36,019 nucleotides of DNA. It comes from Burkholderiaceae bacterium. GTDB lineage: Bacteria; Pseudomonadota; Gammaproteobacteria; Burkholderiales; Burkholderiaceae_D. Every line of letters begins with the position of its first letter. Position 1 is the stretch's first letter. The notes beneath the pieces were generated by a model. It searched no databases. It was not told where the DNA came from and was given only the letters and a program-made list of their open reading frames with translations. Shown piece after piece: positions 27,271-35,751 of the stretch. The stretch covers positions 1 through 36,019 of the forward strand of contig JAIENA010000306.1 in the NCBI GenBank assembly GCA_019751755.1, in the 5' to 3' direction. Position numbers and translations under genes: made by a program.

Positions 27271-29937
27271 ATGACCAAAACCCTCATCATCGCCGAGAAG
27301 CCTTCTGTCGCGAACGATATCGCGAAGTCGCTGGGCGGCTTTACCAAGCACGATGAGTACTTTGAATCCGACGAGTATGTGCTGTCGTCCGCCGTCGGTC
27401 ACCTGCTGGAAATCGCCGTTCCAGAGGAATACGATGTCAAGCGCGGCAAATGGAGCTTTACGCACCTGCCGATGATTCCGCCGTACTTTGCGCTGAACCC
27501 GATTGCCAAGACGGAATCGCGCCTCAAGGTGTTGAACAAGCTGATCAAGCGTAAGGATGTCACCGCCCTCATCAACGCATGTGACGCGGGCCGTGAAGGG
27601 GAGTTGATTTTCCGTTTGATCGCGCAAAACGCCAAGGCCAAGCAACCGATCCAGCGCCTGTGGCTGCAATCGATGACGCCGGCCGCGATCCGCGATGGTT
27701 TTTCCCGCTTGCGCAGCGACGATGAAATGCTGCCGCTGGCCGATGCCGCGCGCTGCCGTTCGGAGGCGGACTGGCTGATCGGGATTAACGGCACCCGCGC
27801 CATGACGGCCTTCAACTCGAAAGAAGGCGGTTTTTATCTGACCACGGTGGGCCGCGTGCAGACGCCGACCTTGTCGATCGTGGTCGAGCGCGAAGAAAAG
27901 ATCAAGAAATTCGTGGCGCGCGATTACTGGGAAGTGCGCGCCGAATTCATTTGCGCGGCCGGTGTGTATGAAGGCCGCTGGCTGGACACGAAGTTCAAGA
28001 AAGACGAGCACGACCCGGAAAAGAAAGCCGAACGCCTGTGGTCGAAAGCCGCCGCGGAAAGCATCGTGGTCGCCTGCAAGGGCAAGACCGGCATCGTGAC
28101 GGAAGAGTCGAAGCCGACCACGTCGATGGCGCCCGGCCTGTTCGATTTGACCAGCTTGCAGCGTGAGGCCAACGGCCGCTTCGGTTTCTCGGCCAAGAAC
28201 ACGCTGGGCCTGGCGCAGGCGCTGTATGAAAAGCACAAAGTGCTGACGTACCCGCGTACCGATTCGCGCCACTTGCCGGAAGACTACCTCGACACCACCA
28301 AGCAGGTGCTCGATACGCTCAGCGAGAACAACAATTACCATCAGTTTGCCAAGCAGATCCTGGCCAAGGGCTGGGTCAAGCCGAACAAACGCATCTTCGA
28401 CAACACCAAGATTTCCGATCACTTTGCCATCATCCCGACCGGCACCGTGCCGAAAGGCTTGTCGGAGCCGGAACAGAAACTGTACGACCTGGTGACGCGC
28501 CGCTTCATGGCGGTGTTCTTCCCTGCGGCCGAATTCCTGGTCACCACCCGCTTCACCGATGTGTCGGGCCATCAGTTCAAGACTGAAGGCAAGGTCATGA
28601 CCAATCCAGGCTGGATGGCGATTTACGGCAAGGATACGACCGACGACAAGGAAGGCGGCGGCAATCTGGTGGCGGTGCAAAAGGGCGAGAACGTCCACAC
28701 CGAGAAAGTCACGCCAAATGCCCTGGTGACGAAGCCGCCGGCGCGCTACAACGAGGCGACTTTGCTGTCGGCCATGGAAGGCGCGGGCAAGCTGGTTGAC
28801 TCGGACGAGTTGCGCGATGCGATGGCCGGCAAAGGCCTCGGTACCCCGGCCACGCGCGCCGCCATTATTGAAGGTTTGCTGACGGAAAAATACCTGCTGC
28901 GGGAAGGCCGCGATCTGATCCCGACCGCCAAGGCGTCGCAACTGATGACGTTGCTGCACGGCCTGGGCGTCGATGAATTGACGGCGCCGGAATTGACCGG
29001 CGAGTGGGAATACAAGCTGTCGCAGATGGAGAAGGGCAAGATTTCGCGCGAAGAATTCATGCGTGAAATTGCCCAAATGACGCAGATTATCGTCAAGCGC
29101 GCCAAGGAATACGACAACGATACGATCCCCGGCGATTACGCGACGCTGCAGACGCCGTGTCCGAATTGCGGTGGCACCGTCAAGGAAAACTACCGCCGTT
29201 TCGCGTGCACCAAGTGCGAATTCTCGATGACGAAAACGCCGGGCAGCCGCCAGTTTGAAATCAGCGAAGTGGAAGAATTGCTGAAGGAGCGCACCATCGG
29301 CCCGCTGCAAGGTTTCCGTTCGAAGATGGGCCGTCCGTTTGCCGCCATCCTGCGCATCGTGCGCGATGAAGAGATCAAGAATAGCAAGCTGGAATTCGAC
29401 TTCGGCCAGAATGACGAAGAAGGCGAAGATGGCGAGGGCGTCGATTTCTCGAACCAGACGCCGGTCGGTGCTTGCCCCAAGTGCACGGGTAACGTGTATG
29501 AAATGGGCCTGGCCTACGTGTGCGAACACACGGTGGCGAAACCGAAGGCGTGCGACTTCCGTTCCAGCCGCATCATCCTGCAGCAGGAAATCCTGCCGGA
29601 ACAGATGACCAAGCTGCTCAATGATGGCAAGACCGATTTGCTGCCGGGCTTCATTTCGCAGCGCACGCGCCGGCCGTTTAAAGCCTTCCTGGTCAAGGGC
29701 AAGGATGGCAAGGTCAGCTTTGAGTTCGAAGAGCGCAAGGCCAAGCCGGGCGCCAAGACCAAGGCCGCCAGCGACGATGGCGCGGCCACCGACGGTGCAG
29801 CGGACGCGGCGCCGGCCAAAAAACCGGCGGCTAAAAAAGCCGCCGCCAAGCCGGCTGCGAAGCCGGCCGCCAAGGCTGCGGCGAAGCCCGCAGCGAAAAA
29901 AGCCCCGGCCCGCAAAGCCGCCGCAGCAGCAAAATAA
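27271..29937 (+). CDS. topB: DNA topoisomerase III with Lys/Ala-rich tail
   Basis: TopB is a type IA topoisomerase that passes single strands to resolve precatenanes and recombination intermediates. The 888-residue protein has the Toprim domain (TLIIAEKPSVANDIAKSLGG, then ACDAGREGELIF), the catalytic core with active-site Tyr327 in LTYPRTDSRHLPED, and GTPATRAAIIEGL. Two zinc-ribbon regions (CPNCGG...CTKC; CPKCTG...C) follow. The last ~45 residues consist almost entirely of Ala, Lys and Pro, like histone H1 or AlgP tails, and should bind DNA without sequence specificity. E. coli TopB is about 650 residues, and the excess is zinc ribbons plus tail. I chose the ATG at 27271 at the Toprim start. 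A UUCG hairpin terminator follows. Confidence 0.95.
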   Translation: MTKTLIIAEKPSVANDIAKSLGGFTKHDEYFESDEYVLSSAVGHLLEIAVPEEYDVKRGKWSFTHLPMIPPYFALNPIAKTESRLKVLNKLIKRKDVTALINACDAGREGELIFRLIAQNAKAKQPIQRLWLQSMTPAAIRDGFSRLRSDDEMLPLADAARCRSEADWLIGINGTRAMTAFNSKEGGFYLTTVGRVQTPTLSIVVEREEKIKKFVARDYWEVRAEFICAAGVYEGRWLDTKFKKDEHDPEKKAERLWSKAAAESIVVACKGKTGIVTEESKPTTSMAPGLFDLTSLQREANGRFGFSAKNTLGLAQALYEKHKVLTYPRTDSRHLPEDYLDTTKQVLDTLSENNNYHQFAKQILAKGWVKPNKRIFDNTKISDHFAIIPTGTVPKGLSEPEQKLYDLVTRRFMAVFFPAAEFLVTTRFTDVSGHQFKTEGKVMTNPGWMAIYGKDTTDDKEGGGNLVAVQKGENVHTEKVTPNALVTKPPARYNEATLLSAMEGAGKLVDSDELRDAMAGKGLGTPATRAAIIEGLLTEKYLLREGRDLIPTAKASQLMTLLHGLGVDELTAPELTGEWEYKLSQMEKGKISREEFMREIAQMTQIIVKRAKEYDNDTIPGDYATLQTPCPNCGGTVKENYRRFACTKCEFSMTKTPGSRQFEISEVEELLKERTIGPLQGFRSKMGRPFAAILRIVRDEEIKNSKLEFDFGQNDEEGEDGEGVDFSNQTPVGACPKCTGNVYEMGLAYVCEHTVAKPKACDFRSSRIILQQEILPEQMTKLLNDGKTDLLPGFISQRTRRPFKAFLVKGKDGKVSFEFEERKAKPGAKTKAASDDGAATDGAADAAPAKKPAAKKAAAKPAAKPAAKAAAKPAAKKAPARKAAAAAK

Positions 29938-29958
29938 ACCACCATCAATTGGTGCAAG

Positions 29959-29984
29959 AACGGGACTTCGGTCCCGTTTTTTTT
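29959..29984 (+). terminator. Intrinsic terminator of topB
   Basis: AACGGGAC (29959-29966) pairs with GTCCCGTT (29971-29978) around a TTCG tetraloop, followed by an eight-T run ending at 29984. This is a strong rho-independent terminator 21 nt after the topB stop. Confidence 0.92.
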
Positions 29985-29992
29985 GCCAGAAA

Positions 29993-30046
29993 TTTCCAAA
30001 TACCAAAAAGGTGCCAGGCCCCTAATTTGGATTTGGAAAGTTTTGG
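29993..30046. repeat. Dispersed palindromic repeat, copy B
   Basis: The core GGTGCCAGGCCCC (30010-30022) and the following AATTT and GGAAAGTTTTGG match copy A at 1154-1195 at most positions. In this copy, TTTCCAAATACCAAA (29993-30007) is also nearly the reverse complement of TTTGGATTTGGAAA (30026-30039), so the whole element can fold into one long hairpin. It lies between the topB terminator and the receptor promoter. Confidence 0.6.
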
Positions 30047-30090
30047 CCGCACTCATCTCGGTGAGTATTTGTTTCCGCGTGTTACGGCTA

Positions 30091-30143
30091 TTGCACTGCG
30101 GGAAAAATCCTGTGCATAATTGCGAAATTTGCAATTCTCGCAA
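30091..30143 (+). promoter_or_regulatory. Candidate promoter and overlapping operator-like dyad for the TonB-dependent receptor
   Basis: TTGCAC (30091-30096) and CATAAT (30115-30120) are 18 nt apart. Overlapping the expected start point is AATTGC-N7-GCAATT (30118-30136), and a second dyad, TTGCG / CGCAA (30120-30124, 30139-30143), reaches the ribosome binding site. The arrangement fits repression at the start point. Confidence 0.45.
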
Positions 30144-30150
30144 GGAAATA

Positions 30151-32358
30151 ATGCCATTCCCATTGACCCGCATCGCCATGGCGATCGCACTGCTGGGCGC
30201 CGCTGCCACCGCGCTGGCGCAGCAGGCCGACAGCAAGGCGGGCGGCGCGGACGCCGCGTCATCGGCCGCCCCCGCAGCAATCACCGCCAAGCGTGATCAG
30301 ACCATCCAGCGCGTCGAAGTCAAAGCCGATACGCAAGCCTACGATCCGCGCCGCGACGATACCGCCAGCAAGACCATCCTCAGTCACGAAGAAATCATCA
30401 AGTATGGCGACACCAATGTGTTCGACGTGCTGAAGCGCGCGCCCGGCGTGACGGTGATCGGTAACGCCATCCGCATGCGCGGCCTGGGTAATGGTTATAC
30501 GCAAATCCTCGTCAATGGCGAGCGGCCGCCACCAGGGTTCTCGATGGACACGGTGACGCCGGAGCAGATCGAGAAAATCGAAGTGATCCGCGCGGCGACG
30601 GCGGAGCACTCGATGCAGGCGATTGCCGGCACCATCAATATCGTGCTCAAAAAAATTGTGTCCAAGCCGCAGCGCGACTTGCGCGTCAATCTCAGCCATT
30701 CCGATGAAGGCAGCAATGTGTTCATGACGGGCACGCTGGCCGACCGGGTCGACAACCTGTCGTACTACCTGAACACCATGCTCGGGTATAACGAAGGCGG
30801 CAGTCCCAGCGCCTCGACCGACCGCTTCCTGACGCCGCAAGGCGAGCTGGTGCAATGGCGCGATACGGTGTCAATGTCGCGCAACCGCTGGAACATGCTG
30901 GGCCTGCAGCCGCGCCTGAATTGGAAGCTGCCCGACGATGAGCAATTAAATCTCAGTGGCTTCTTGCAAGCCTCGGGCACGTCCAATGACTGGCAGGCGC
31001 GGAGCACCAACCGCAAAGGCAGTTTCGGCAACCCCGACTATGCCATTCGCAGCAGCGATGCCGATAACCATGGCCTGTTTGCTGGCGCCGACGTCAACTG
31101 GGTGGTCAAGCTGGGCGGCGGCAAGCTTGACGCCAAGCTGGCCGGCTCGCGCGGCCGCAATGACAGTGACAGCATGCGCCCGTCGGCGACTGCCGACAAC
31201 GTGACCCGGCTGCGGCGCGATGCGCATAACGAAAGCCGCTACAGCAACTACAGCACCATCGGCAAATACACGCGCACCCTGTTCGATGGCCACGCCATGG
31301 CGGCCGGCTGGGAAATCAGCAGCAATTTGACGCAAGAGTCGGCGCTGCGGGTGGAAGGGTTGGTCGGCACGCCTGCCGTGACCACCGCCGAATTTTTCCG
31401 CCCGAAAGTCGTCAAGCAGGCGGCCTATGCGCAGGACGAGTGGAGTGTGACCAAAGACTGGTCGGTGTACCTGGGTGCGCGCTGGGAAGCGATCCGCACC
31501 AGCAGCAGCGGCAGCGGCCTGATCGAGACGCAATCACGTGCCCAGGTGCTGAGCCCTGTCGCCCAAACCCTGTACAAGTTCCCGGACCAGAGCGGCCGCC
31601 AATTGCGCCTGGCGCTGACACGCACTTTTAAAGCGCCGCAAACGAACCAGTTGACGGCGCGCCGCTACGAGGCGGATCTGAATACCCGCTTCACACCCGA
31701 CAGCAGCGGCAACCCGAACCTGAAGCCGGAACTGGCCAACGGCATCGACCTGACGTATGAACACTTCTGGGCGCCCGGCGCCGTGTTTTCGGTCGGCGCG
31801 TCGCAGCGCGGCATCCGCGACTATATCCGCACGCGCCTGATCGAAGACCGGCCCGGCCACTGGCTGAGCTTGCCGATGAATGAGGGGAAAGCGATGGTGC
31901 GCACGCTGGACGTGGAAGTGAAATTTCCGCTCAAAGCCTTTGTTAAGGAGGCGCTGCCGTTTGATTTCCGCGTCAGCGCCAACCGTAACTGGTCCACGGT
32001 GGACTCGGTGCCGGGCCCCGACAACCGGCTGGACCAGCAAATCCCGCTGACGGTAACGTTGGGCGCCGACTACCGCGAGGACAAATTCAGCGCCGGCGCC
32101 AGCCTGGCCTACCGGGGCGGCGGCATGGTGCGCCAGTCGCAGCAGCAGTTGATGCGCCAGCAGGGCCGGCGCGACCTGGAAGCGTACTGGTTATATAAGG
32201 TGCGTACCGGCTTGCAAGTGCGGCTGTCCGTCAATAACGCACTGGGTGAGGATAACCGCGGCGAATCGCGTTATGTCGATGATCGGGGAACCAGCGAGAC
32301 GCGCAGCTGGAATGCCGGTTCGGCACGACTGAATGCCAATGTGGAAATGAAGTTTTAA
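30151..32358 (+). CDS. TonB-dependent outer membrane receptor
   Basis: This 735-residue outer-membrane transporter is expected to take up a large or scarce ligand, energised by TonB-ExbBD. It has a signal peptide (about 1-23, ending ATALAQQ), a TonB-box-like segment (TIQRVEV, about 51-57), a plug domain (about 70-170; VFDVLKRAPGVTV, IRMRGLGNGYTQILVNGERP, EQIEKIEVIRAATAEH, AGTINIVLKK) and a 22-strand-type barrel. The barrel ends in Phe (NANVEMKF), as outer-membrane proteins do. The ligand cannot be read. The convergent pullulanase makes a maltodextrin possible, but the plug also resembles receptors of other specificity. I chose the ATG at 30151 because AAGGAA precedes it and the signal peptide begins there. 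Confidence 0.9.
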   Translation: MPFPLTRIAMAIALLGAAATALAQQADSKAGGADAASSAAPAAITAKRDQTIQRVEVKADTQAYDPRRDDTASKTILSHEEIIKYGDTNVFDVLKRAPGVTVIGNAIRMRGLGNGYTQILVNGERPPPGFSMDTVTPEQIEKIEVIRAATAEHSMQAIAGTINIVLKKIVSKPQRDLRVNLSHSDEGSNVFMTGTLADRVDNLSYYLNTMLGYNEGGSPSASTDRFLTPQGELVQWRDTVSMSRNRWNMLGLQPRLNWKLPDDEQLNLSGFLQASGTSNDWQARSTNRKGSFGNPDYAIRSSDADNHGLFAGADVNWVVKLGGGKLDAKLAGSRGRNDSDSMRPSATADNVTRLRRDAHNESRYSNYSTIGKYTRTLFDGHAMAAGWEISSNLTQESALRVEGLVGTPAVTTAEFFRPKVVKQAAYAQDEWSVTKDWSVYLGARWEAIRTSSSGSGLIETQSRAQVLSPVAQTLYKFPDQSGRQLRLALTRTFKAPQTNQLTARRYEADLNTRFTPDSSGNPNLKPELANGIDLTYEHFWAPGAVFSVGASQRGIRDYIRTRLIEDRPGHWLSLPMNEGKAMVRTLDVEVKFPLKAFVKEALPFDFRVSANRNWSTVDSVPGPDNRLDQQIPLTVTLGADYREDKFSAGASLAYRGGGMVRQSQQQLMRQQGRRDLEAYWLYKVRTGLQVRLSVNNALGEDNRGESRYVDDRGTSETRSWNAGSARLNANVEMKF

Positions 32359-32389
32359 AAAATGGGGCCGTTGGCACGGCCCCATCTTC
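32358..32389. terminator. Bidirectional terminator between receptor and pullulanase genes
   Basis: ATGGGGCCGT (32362-32371) pairs perfectly with ACGGCCCCAT (32376-32385) around TGGC. On the minus strand a T-run follows, so it is strongest for pulA; on the plus strand only CTTCT follows. It directly abuts the receptor stop codon. Confidence 0.8.
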
Positions 32390-32419
32390 TGCTCCATTGA
32401 AACGTGAGTGCGGCCCGCG

Positions 32420-35400
32420 TCAATCGTCGTGCGCGGCCTTCTCCACGAACACCACCGTGGTGCGCGGCGGGATCACGAACGCCCCCGTCGCCGCGTCATA
32501 TTGCGCGCTGCGCGCCAGGCGGTCCGCCTCGGATTTCAACTGCACCTTGTGCACCTTCAGCTTGCGCCCGCGCAGTTCCGGCAACAGCACCGTCTTGGCC
32601 ACCTTGTCCACGTTGAACAAGGTCACCACCGACTTGTATTTGGCGCCTTCGTAGCGCTGTGGATGCTGGCCATCGATGCTCATGGCGATCACGCCCGGCA
32701 CCTGCTGCGGCCCGGTGTTGTGGAAGCGCAGGCGCTCCGACACATCCTTGGCCGTGCGCAGGCGGAACAGCGACGTGTCCTGGCGGATCGCCAGCATGTC
32801 GTTCATGAAGTCGCGCGCGTTGACGATGGCTTGCGTGTCCGGCTTGATCAGCGCATTGGTCAAAATCGGCGACATCAGGCTCCAGTTCGACTGGTTGACG
32901 CCGGCCATCGGCAACCCTACGCCGAAGTTGTTGCTGCCGTAGCTGTAATCGAGGCGGTTGAACCAGTCGCCCGCGTCATAGCTGTCGCGGTCCAATGACT
33001 TCGAACGCAGGATTTCCTGGCCCGCGTGCAGGAACGGAATGCCCTGCGACAGCACGGTGATGGCCGCGCCCAGGTTTTGCACTTTGACGCGTTCGGCCAG
33101 CGGCGTGGCTTGCGGCAGCTTGAAGGCGTTGATGTCGAACAGCGTCTGGTTGTCGTGCGCCTCAATGTAGTTGATGGTTTCGGCCGGATTGGCGGCAAAG
33201 CCGGCGCGCTGGCCAAAGTAATCGATGTCGGCATTTTTCCGCAGGTTGCCGAAACGGTCCGTGAAGCTGTAGTCGCGCAGGGTGCCGGACAGGCCGACTT
33301 TCACCAGGTCGCCCAGGCGCAGCAAGTCATCCTTGCTTTGCGCGGCGCGCGCATTCGGGTCGTAATAGGCGCCATTGATAAAGCCCTGCTGGCTGATCAG
33401 CGCTTCGCCGCCATCGCAGCAGCCGCCGCCCCGCACCGCGTCGCGCAGGCGGTCGTTGAACGAGCCGATGCCGGAACCGAACATGTTGGACTGGCGCGCC
33501 TGCACGAAGCGGGCGTCATTGCCGACGGTGCCGAAGTTCCATGCTTCACCATAAATATAGATATCGCGGCCAGCGGCGCGGTTGACGGCGCTTTGCAGCC
33601 GGTTCATCACGGCCAGTGGCGTAAAACCCATGATGTCGAAGCGGAAGCTGTCGACCTTGTAATCGCGCACCCACATGCTGGCGGTGTCGATCATCAGCTT
33701 GGCCATCATGGTGTTTTCCTGCGCGGTATCGGCGCAGCAGCTGTCGTTGGTGATGCCACCGTTGTTGTTGAGGCGGTAATAATAGGTCGGCACGATCTTG
33801 TCGAGCACCGACAACTGGCCCTGCTGCGAGGCGCTGGTGTGGTTGTACACCACGTCCATCGTCACGCGCAGGCCTTCGTCGTGCAAGCCTTTGACCATGG
33901 CGCGGAATTCCCGCACGCGGGCCGCGCCGTCGTTGGCGTTGCTGGCGTAGCTGCCTTCCGGTGCGCCATAGTGCACCGGGTCATAGCCCCAGTTAAAGCA
34001 ATCGAGGCCGCGCGCCTGTTCGACCGCCGCCTGCTGTGTGGTGGCGTCGGCCGAGCCGGCGGCAATCGTCGGGGTGGCGCAGCCGGCTTCATTGACGCTG
34101 GCGAAGTCGAACGCCGGCAGCAAGTGCACGTGCGACAGGCCCGCTTCACGCAGGCCGCGCAAATGGCGCATGCCGTTCGAGCGGCTGTCGGTGAAGGCCA
34201 GGTATTTGCCGCGATGGTTGGCCGGCACGCTGCTATCGTTGGCGCTGAAGTCGCGCACGTGCAATTCATACAGGGCAATGTCGGTCGCGTTCTCCAGTCG
34301 CGGAATGCCGTGATGGTCCCAGCCCTGCGGCTTCAGCGCCTGGCTGTCCAGGTTGGCGACGAAGCTGCGGCCGCTGTTGGCATTGAGGCTGACGGAATAC
34401 GGGTCGGTCACGGTGTTGGTGACGATGGTGTTATTGGCCCAGCGCGACAGCACTTGCACGTCATAGGTGTAGTAATAGCGGTTGGTCGGCGAGGCATCCG
34501 GCGCCGTATAGCGCCACACGCCGCTGGCCGCGTCGCGCGTCATCGCCACCTGGCGCACGCGCGCGCCATTGGCATCGGCATACAGATTCAGGCTGACGGC
34601 CTTCGCGGTCGGCGCCCAGACGCGGAAGGTCGGCACATCGCGGCGGTCAAACGTGAGGCCCAGTTGGGCATTGGCCGCTTGCGGCGCGAAGACGGTGTCG
34701 AGCATGCCGCTCAGTTGCAGCGACGTCACTTGCATCAGCTTGCCGTTGGCGTCGAATTGCGCGACGGCGAACTGGCCCGAAGCCTTGGCCGCCACGCCGG
34801 CGGCATCTTGCGCCGACAAGGTCAGCGCGGTGGCGCCCGCCAGGTGCGGGTACTGCGTCCTCAGGGCGGCCGGTAGTGCCGCCGCTGCGGTCAAGTTCAT
34901 GGCGCTGTCGTAGCCGGTTACCCCGCTGACATCCGAGCTCAGACCGCCATTGGCCGCGTAATACAGTTTATAGCTGCCGCCGGTGGGCACGCCCGGCCAG
35001 GCCAGCGTGCCCGCCGACAGCCAGTGCGCATTGGCCTGATTCAGGTTGCCGTAGCTGATGGCGGGCTGCGATTGGTAGACCGTGCAATCGCCGTCCAGCA
35101 TCCAGACTTCCTGGCCGGCGCTGGCGATATTGGCATTGAAGGGTGCGCCCTGGTCGGCGCCGCAATTCTTGTTGCCGCTGCCATCGGTGACCAGGAACCA
35201 CAGCGCGGACTTGGCGGTATTGACGGGGATGTCGACGTAGCCGCCAAAGCTGTCGGCGCCCGTCATCATGAAGCGACTGGCGATCCAGGCCGAACTCGGG
35301 TTGACCGGACCATCCCACGAATACACGCCCCACTGCGCCTCATCGCCTTGCGTGCGGTGGAAGTGCATCCGGATCGAACCGGGCGCCACCGGCGCGGCCG

Positions 35401-35563
35401 GCGCCACGGCGGCCGCGCCGGCGCTGGCCGATGCGGCGTTGCCCATGCGGACTTTGGGCGTCGCCGCCATATCACTGCCGGCACCGCACCCGGCCAATGC
35501 CGCCAGGGCGCCGCAGACCGCGACTACAGAAATTTTTGTAGTCAAACTACTGTTTATTGTCAT
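32420..35563 (-). CDS. pulA: Pullulanase-type alpha-1,6-glucosidase lipoprotein
   Basis: Pullulanase cleaves alpha-1,6 branches in pullulan, amylopectin and glycogen-derived dextrins. The 1047-residue GH13 protein has a lipoprotein signal with lipobox LAGC (Cys26; Gly at +2 predicts the outer membrane). A CBM41/PUD-like starch-binding domain (about 60-165), an N2-type domain (about 165-300), a CBM48 domain (about 300-420) and the (beta/alpha)8 barrel follow. The barrel has MDVVYNHT, the nucleophile Asp643 in FRFDIMGF, the acid/base Glu673 in YGEAWNFG and Asp804 in EAHDNQT, and a C-terminal beta domain comes last. All catalytic residues are present. GGAGAC upstream supports the ATG at 35563. 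Two identical dyads (35523-35542 and 35595-35614) suggest local repression. Export to the surface would need a type II system, which is not in the window. Confidence 0.96.
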   Translation of the reverse strand: MTINSSLTTKISVVAVCGALAALAGCGAGSDMAATPKVRMGNAASASAGAAAVAPAAPVAPGSIRMHFHRTQGDEAQWGVYSWDGPVNPSSAWIASRFMMTGADSFGGYVDIPVNTAKSALWFLVTDGSGNKNCGADQGAPFNANIASAGQEVWMLDGDCTVYQSQPAISYGNLNQANAHWLSAGTLAWPGVPTGGSYKLYYAANGGLSSDVSGVTGYDSAMNLTAAAALPAALRTQYPHLAGATALTLSAQDAAGVAAKASGQFAVAQFDANGKLMQVTSLQLSGMLDTVFAPQAANAQLGLTFDRRDVPTFRVWAPTAKAVSLNLYADANGARVRQVAMTRDAASGVWRYTAPDASPTNRYYYTYDVQVLSRWANNTIVTNTVTDPYSVSLNANSGRSFVANLDSQALKPQGWDHHGIPRLENATDIALYELHVRDFSANDSSVPANHRGKYLAFTDSRSNGMRHLRGLREAGLSHVHLLPAFDFASVNEAGCATPTIAAGSADATTQQAAVEQARGLDCFNWGYDPVHYGAPEGSYASNANDGAARVREFRAMVKGLHDEGLRVTMDVVYNHTSASQQGQLSVLDKIVPTYYYRLNNNGGITNDSCCADTAQENTMMAKLMIDTASMWVRDYKVDSFRFDIMGFTPLAVMNRLQSAVNRAAGRDIYIYGEAWNFGTVGNDARFVQARQSNMFGSGIGSFNDRLRDAVRGGGCCDGGEALISQQGFINGAYYDPNARAAQSKDDLLRLGDLVKVGLSGTLRDYSFTDRFGNLRKNADIDYFGQRAGFAANPAETINYIEAHDNQTLFDINAFKLPQATPLAERVKVQNLGAAITVLSQGIPFLHAGQEILRSKSLDRDSYDAGDWFNRLDYSYGSNNFGVGLPMAGVNQSNWSLMSPILTNALIKPDTQAIVNARDFMNDMLAIRQDTSLFRLRTAKDVSERLRFHNTGPQQVPGVIAMSIDGQHPQRYEGAKYKSVVTLFNVDKVAKTVLLPELRGRKLKVHKVQLKSEADRLARSAQYDAATGAFVIPPRTTVVFVEKAAHDD
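35523..35542. promoter_or_regulatory. Operator-like dyad 1, inside the pulA coding start
   Basis: ACTACA and TGTAGT are separated by 8 nt; the arms extend by one more matched base to GACTACA / TGTAGTC (35522-35543). It lies in codons 7-14 of pulA and is identical in arms and spacing to the dyad at 35595-35614. The partly overlapping GTAGT-CAA-ACTAC at 35538-35550 adds a third half-site. Confidence 0.6.
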
Positions 35564-35594
35564 GCTTAGTCTCCGTTATTGTCGTAATTTTTCC

Positions 35595-35614
35595 ACTACA
35601 TGATGGTTTGTAGT
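35595..35614. promoter_or_regulatory. Operator-like dyad 2, upstream of pulA
   Basis: This is a second ACTACA-N8-TGTAGT dyad, 32 nt before the pulA ATG and centred 72 bp from dyad 1, close to seven helical turns. A possible -10 on the minus strand (CTTAAA at 35624-35619) lies just upstream, so a bound protein would block the start point. The pulA leader and upstream gap (35564-35702) are AT-rich. Confidence 0.6.
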
Positions 35615-35702
35615 CGGTTTTTAAGCATCATGTCGAGTGATTTGTAATATTACTACGTAAACGAAAGTAAAAAATGACATTGTTTTTAGTGTTGTGTAAA
35701 CG

Positions 35703-35728
35703 AAAAAAAACCGGCGCGCAGGCCGGCT
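35703..35728 (-). terminator. Intrinsic terminator of the DUF1275 gene
   Basis: On the minus strand a stem formed by CCGGC (pairing 35722-35726 with 35711-35715) is followed by eight T residues (35710 to 35703). It lies 24 nt after the stop codon of the DUF1275 gene and upstream of pulA, isolating the two genes. Confidence 0.75.
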
Positions 35729-35751
35729 TGGCGGGGGGCAGGGCAGGCGAC

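Noticed and set aside
26920-30006. A 1028-codon open frame antisense to topB and smg
   Set aside because: No recognisable domain, biased composition, and it covers known genes and the topB terminator on the other strand.
33026-34876. 616-codon plus-strand open frame opposite pulA
   Set aside because: Shadow of pulA; Ala/Val/Gly/His-rich without domain features.
35564-35702. MalT boxes upstream of pulA
   Set aside because: No GGGGA(T/G)GAGG-like motif was found on either strand in the gap; the visible dyads are of a different kind.
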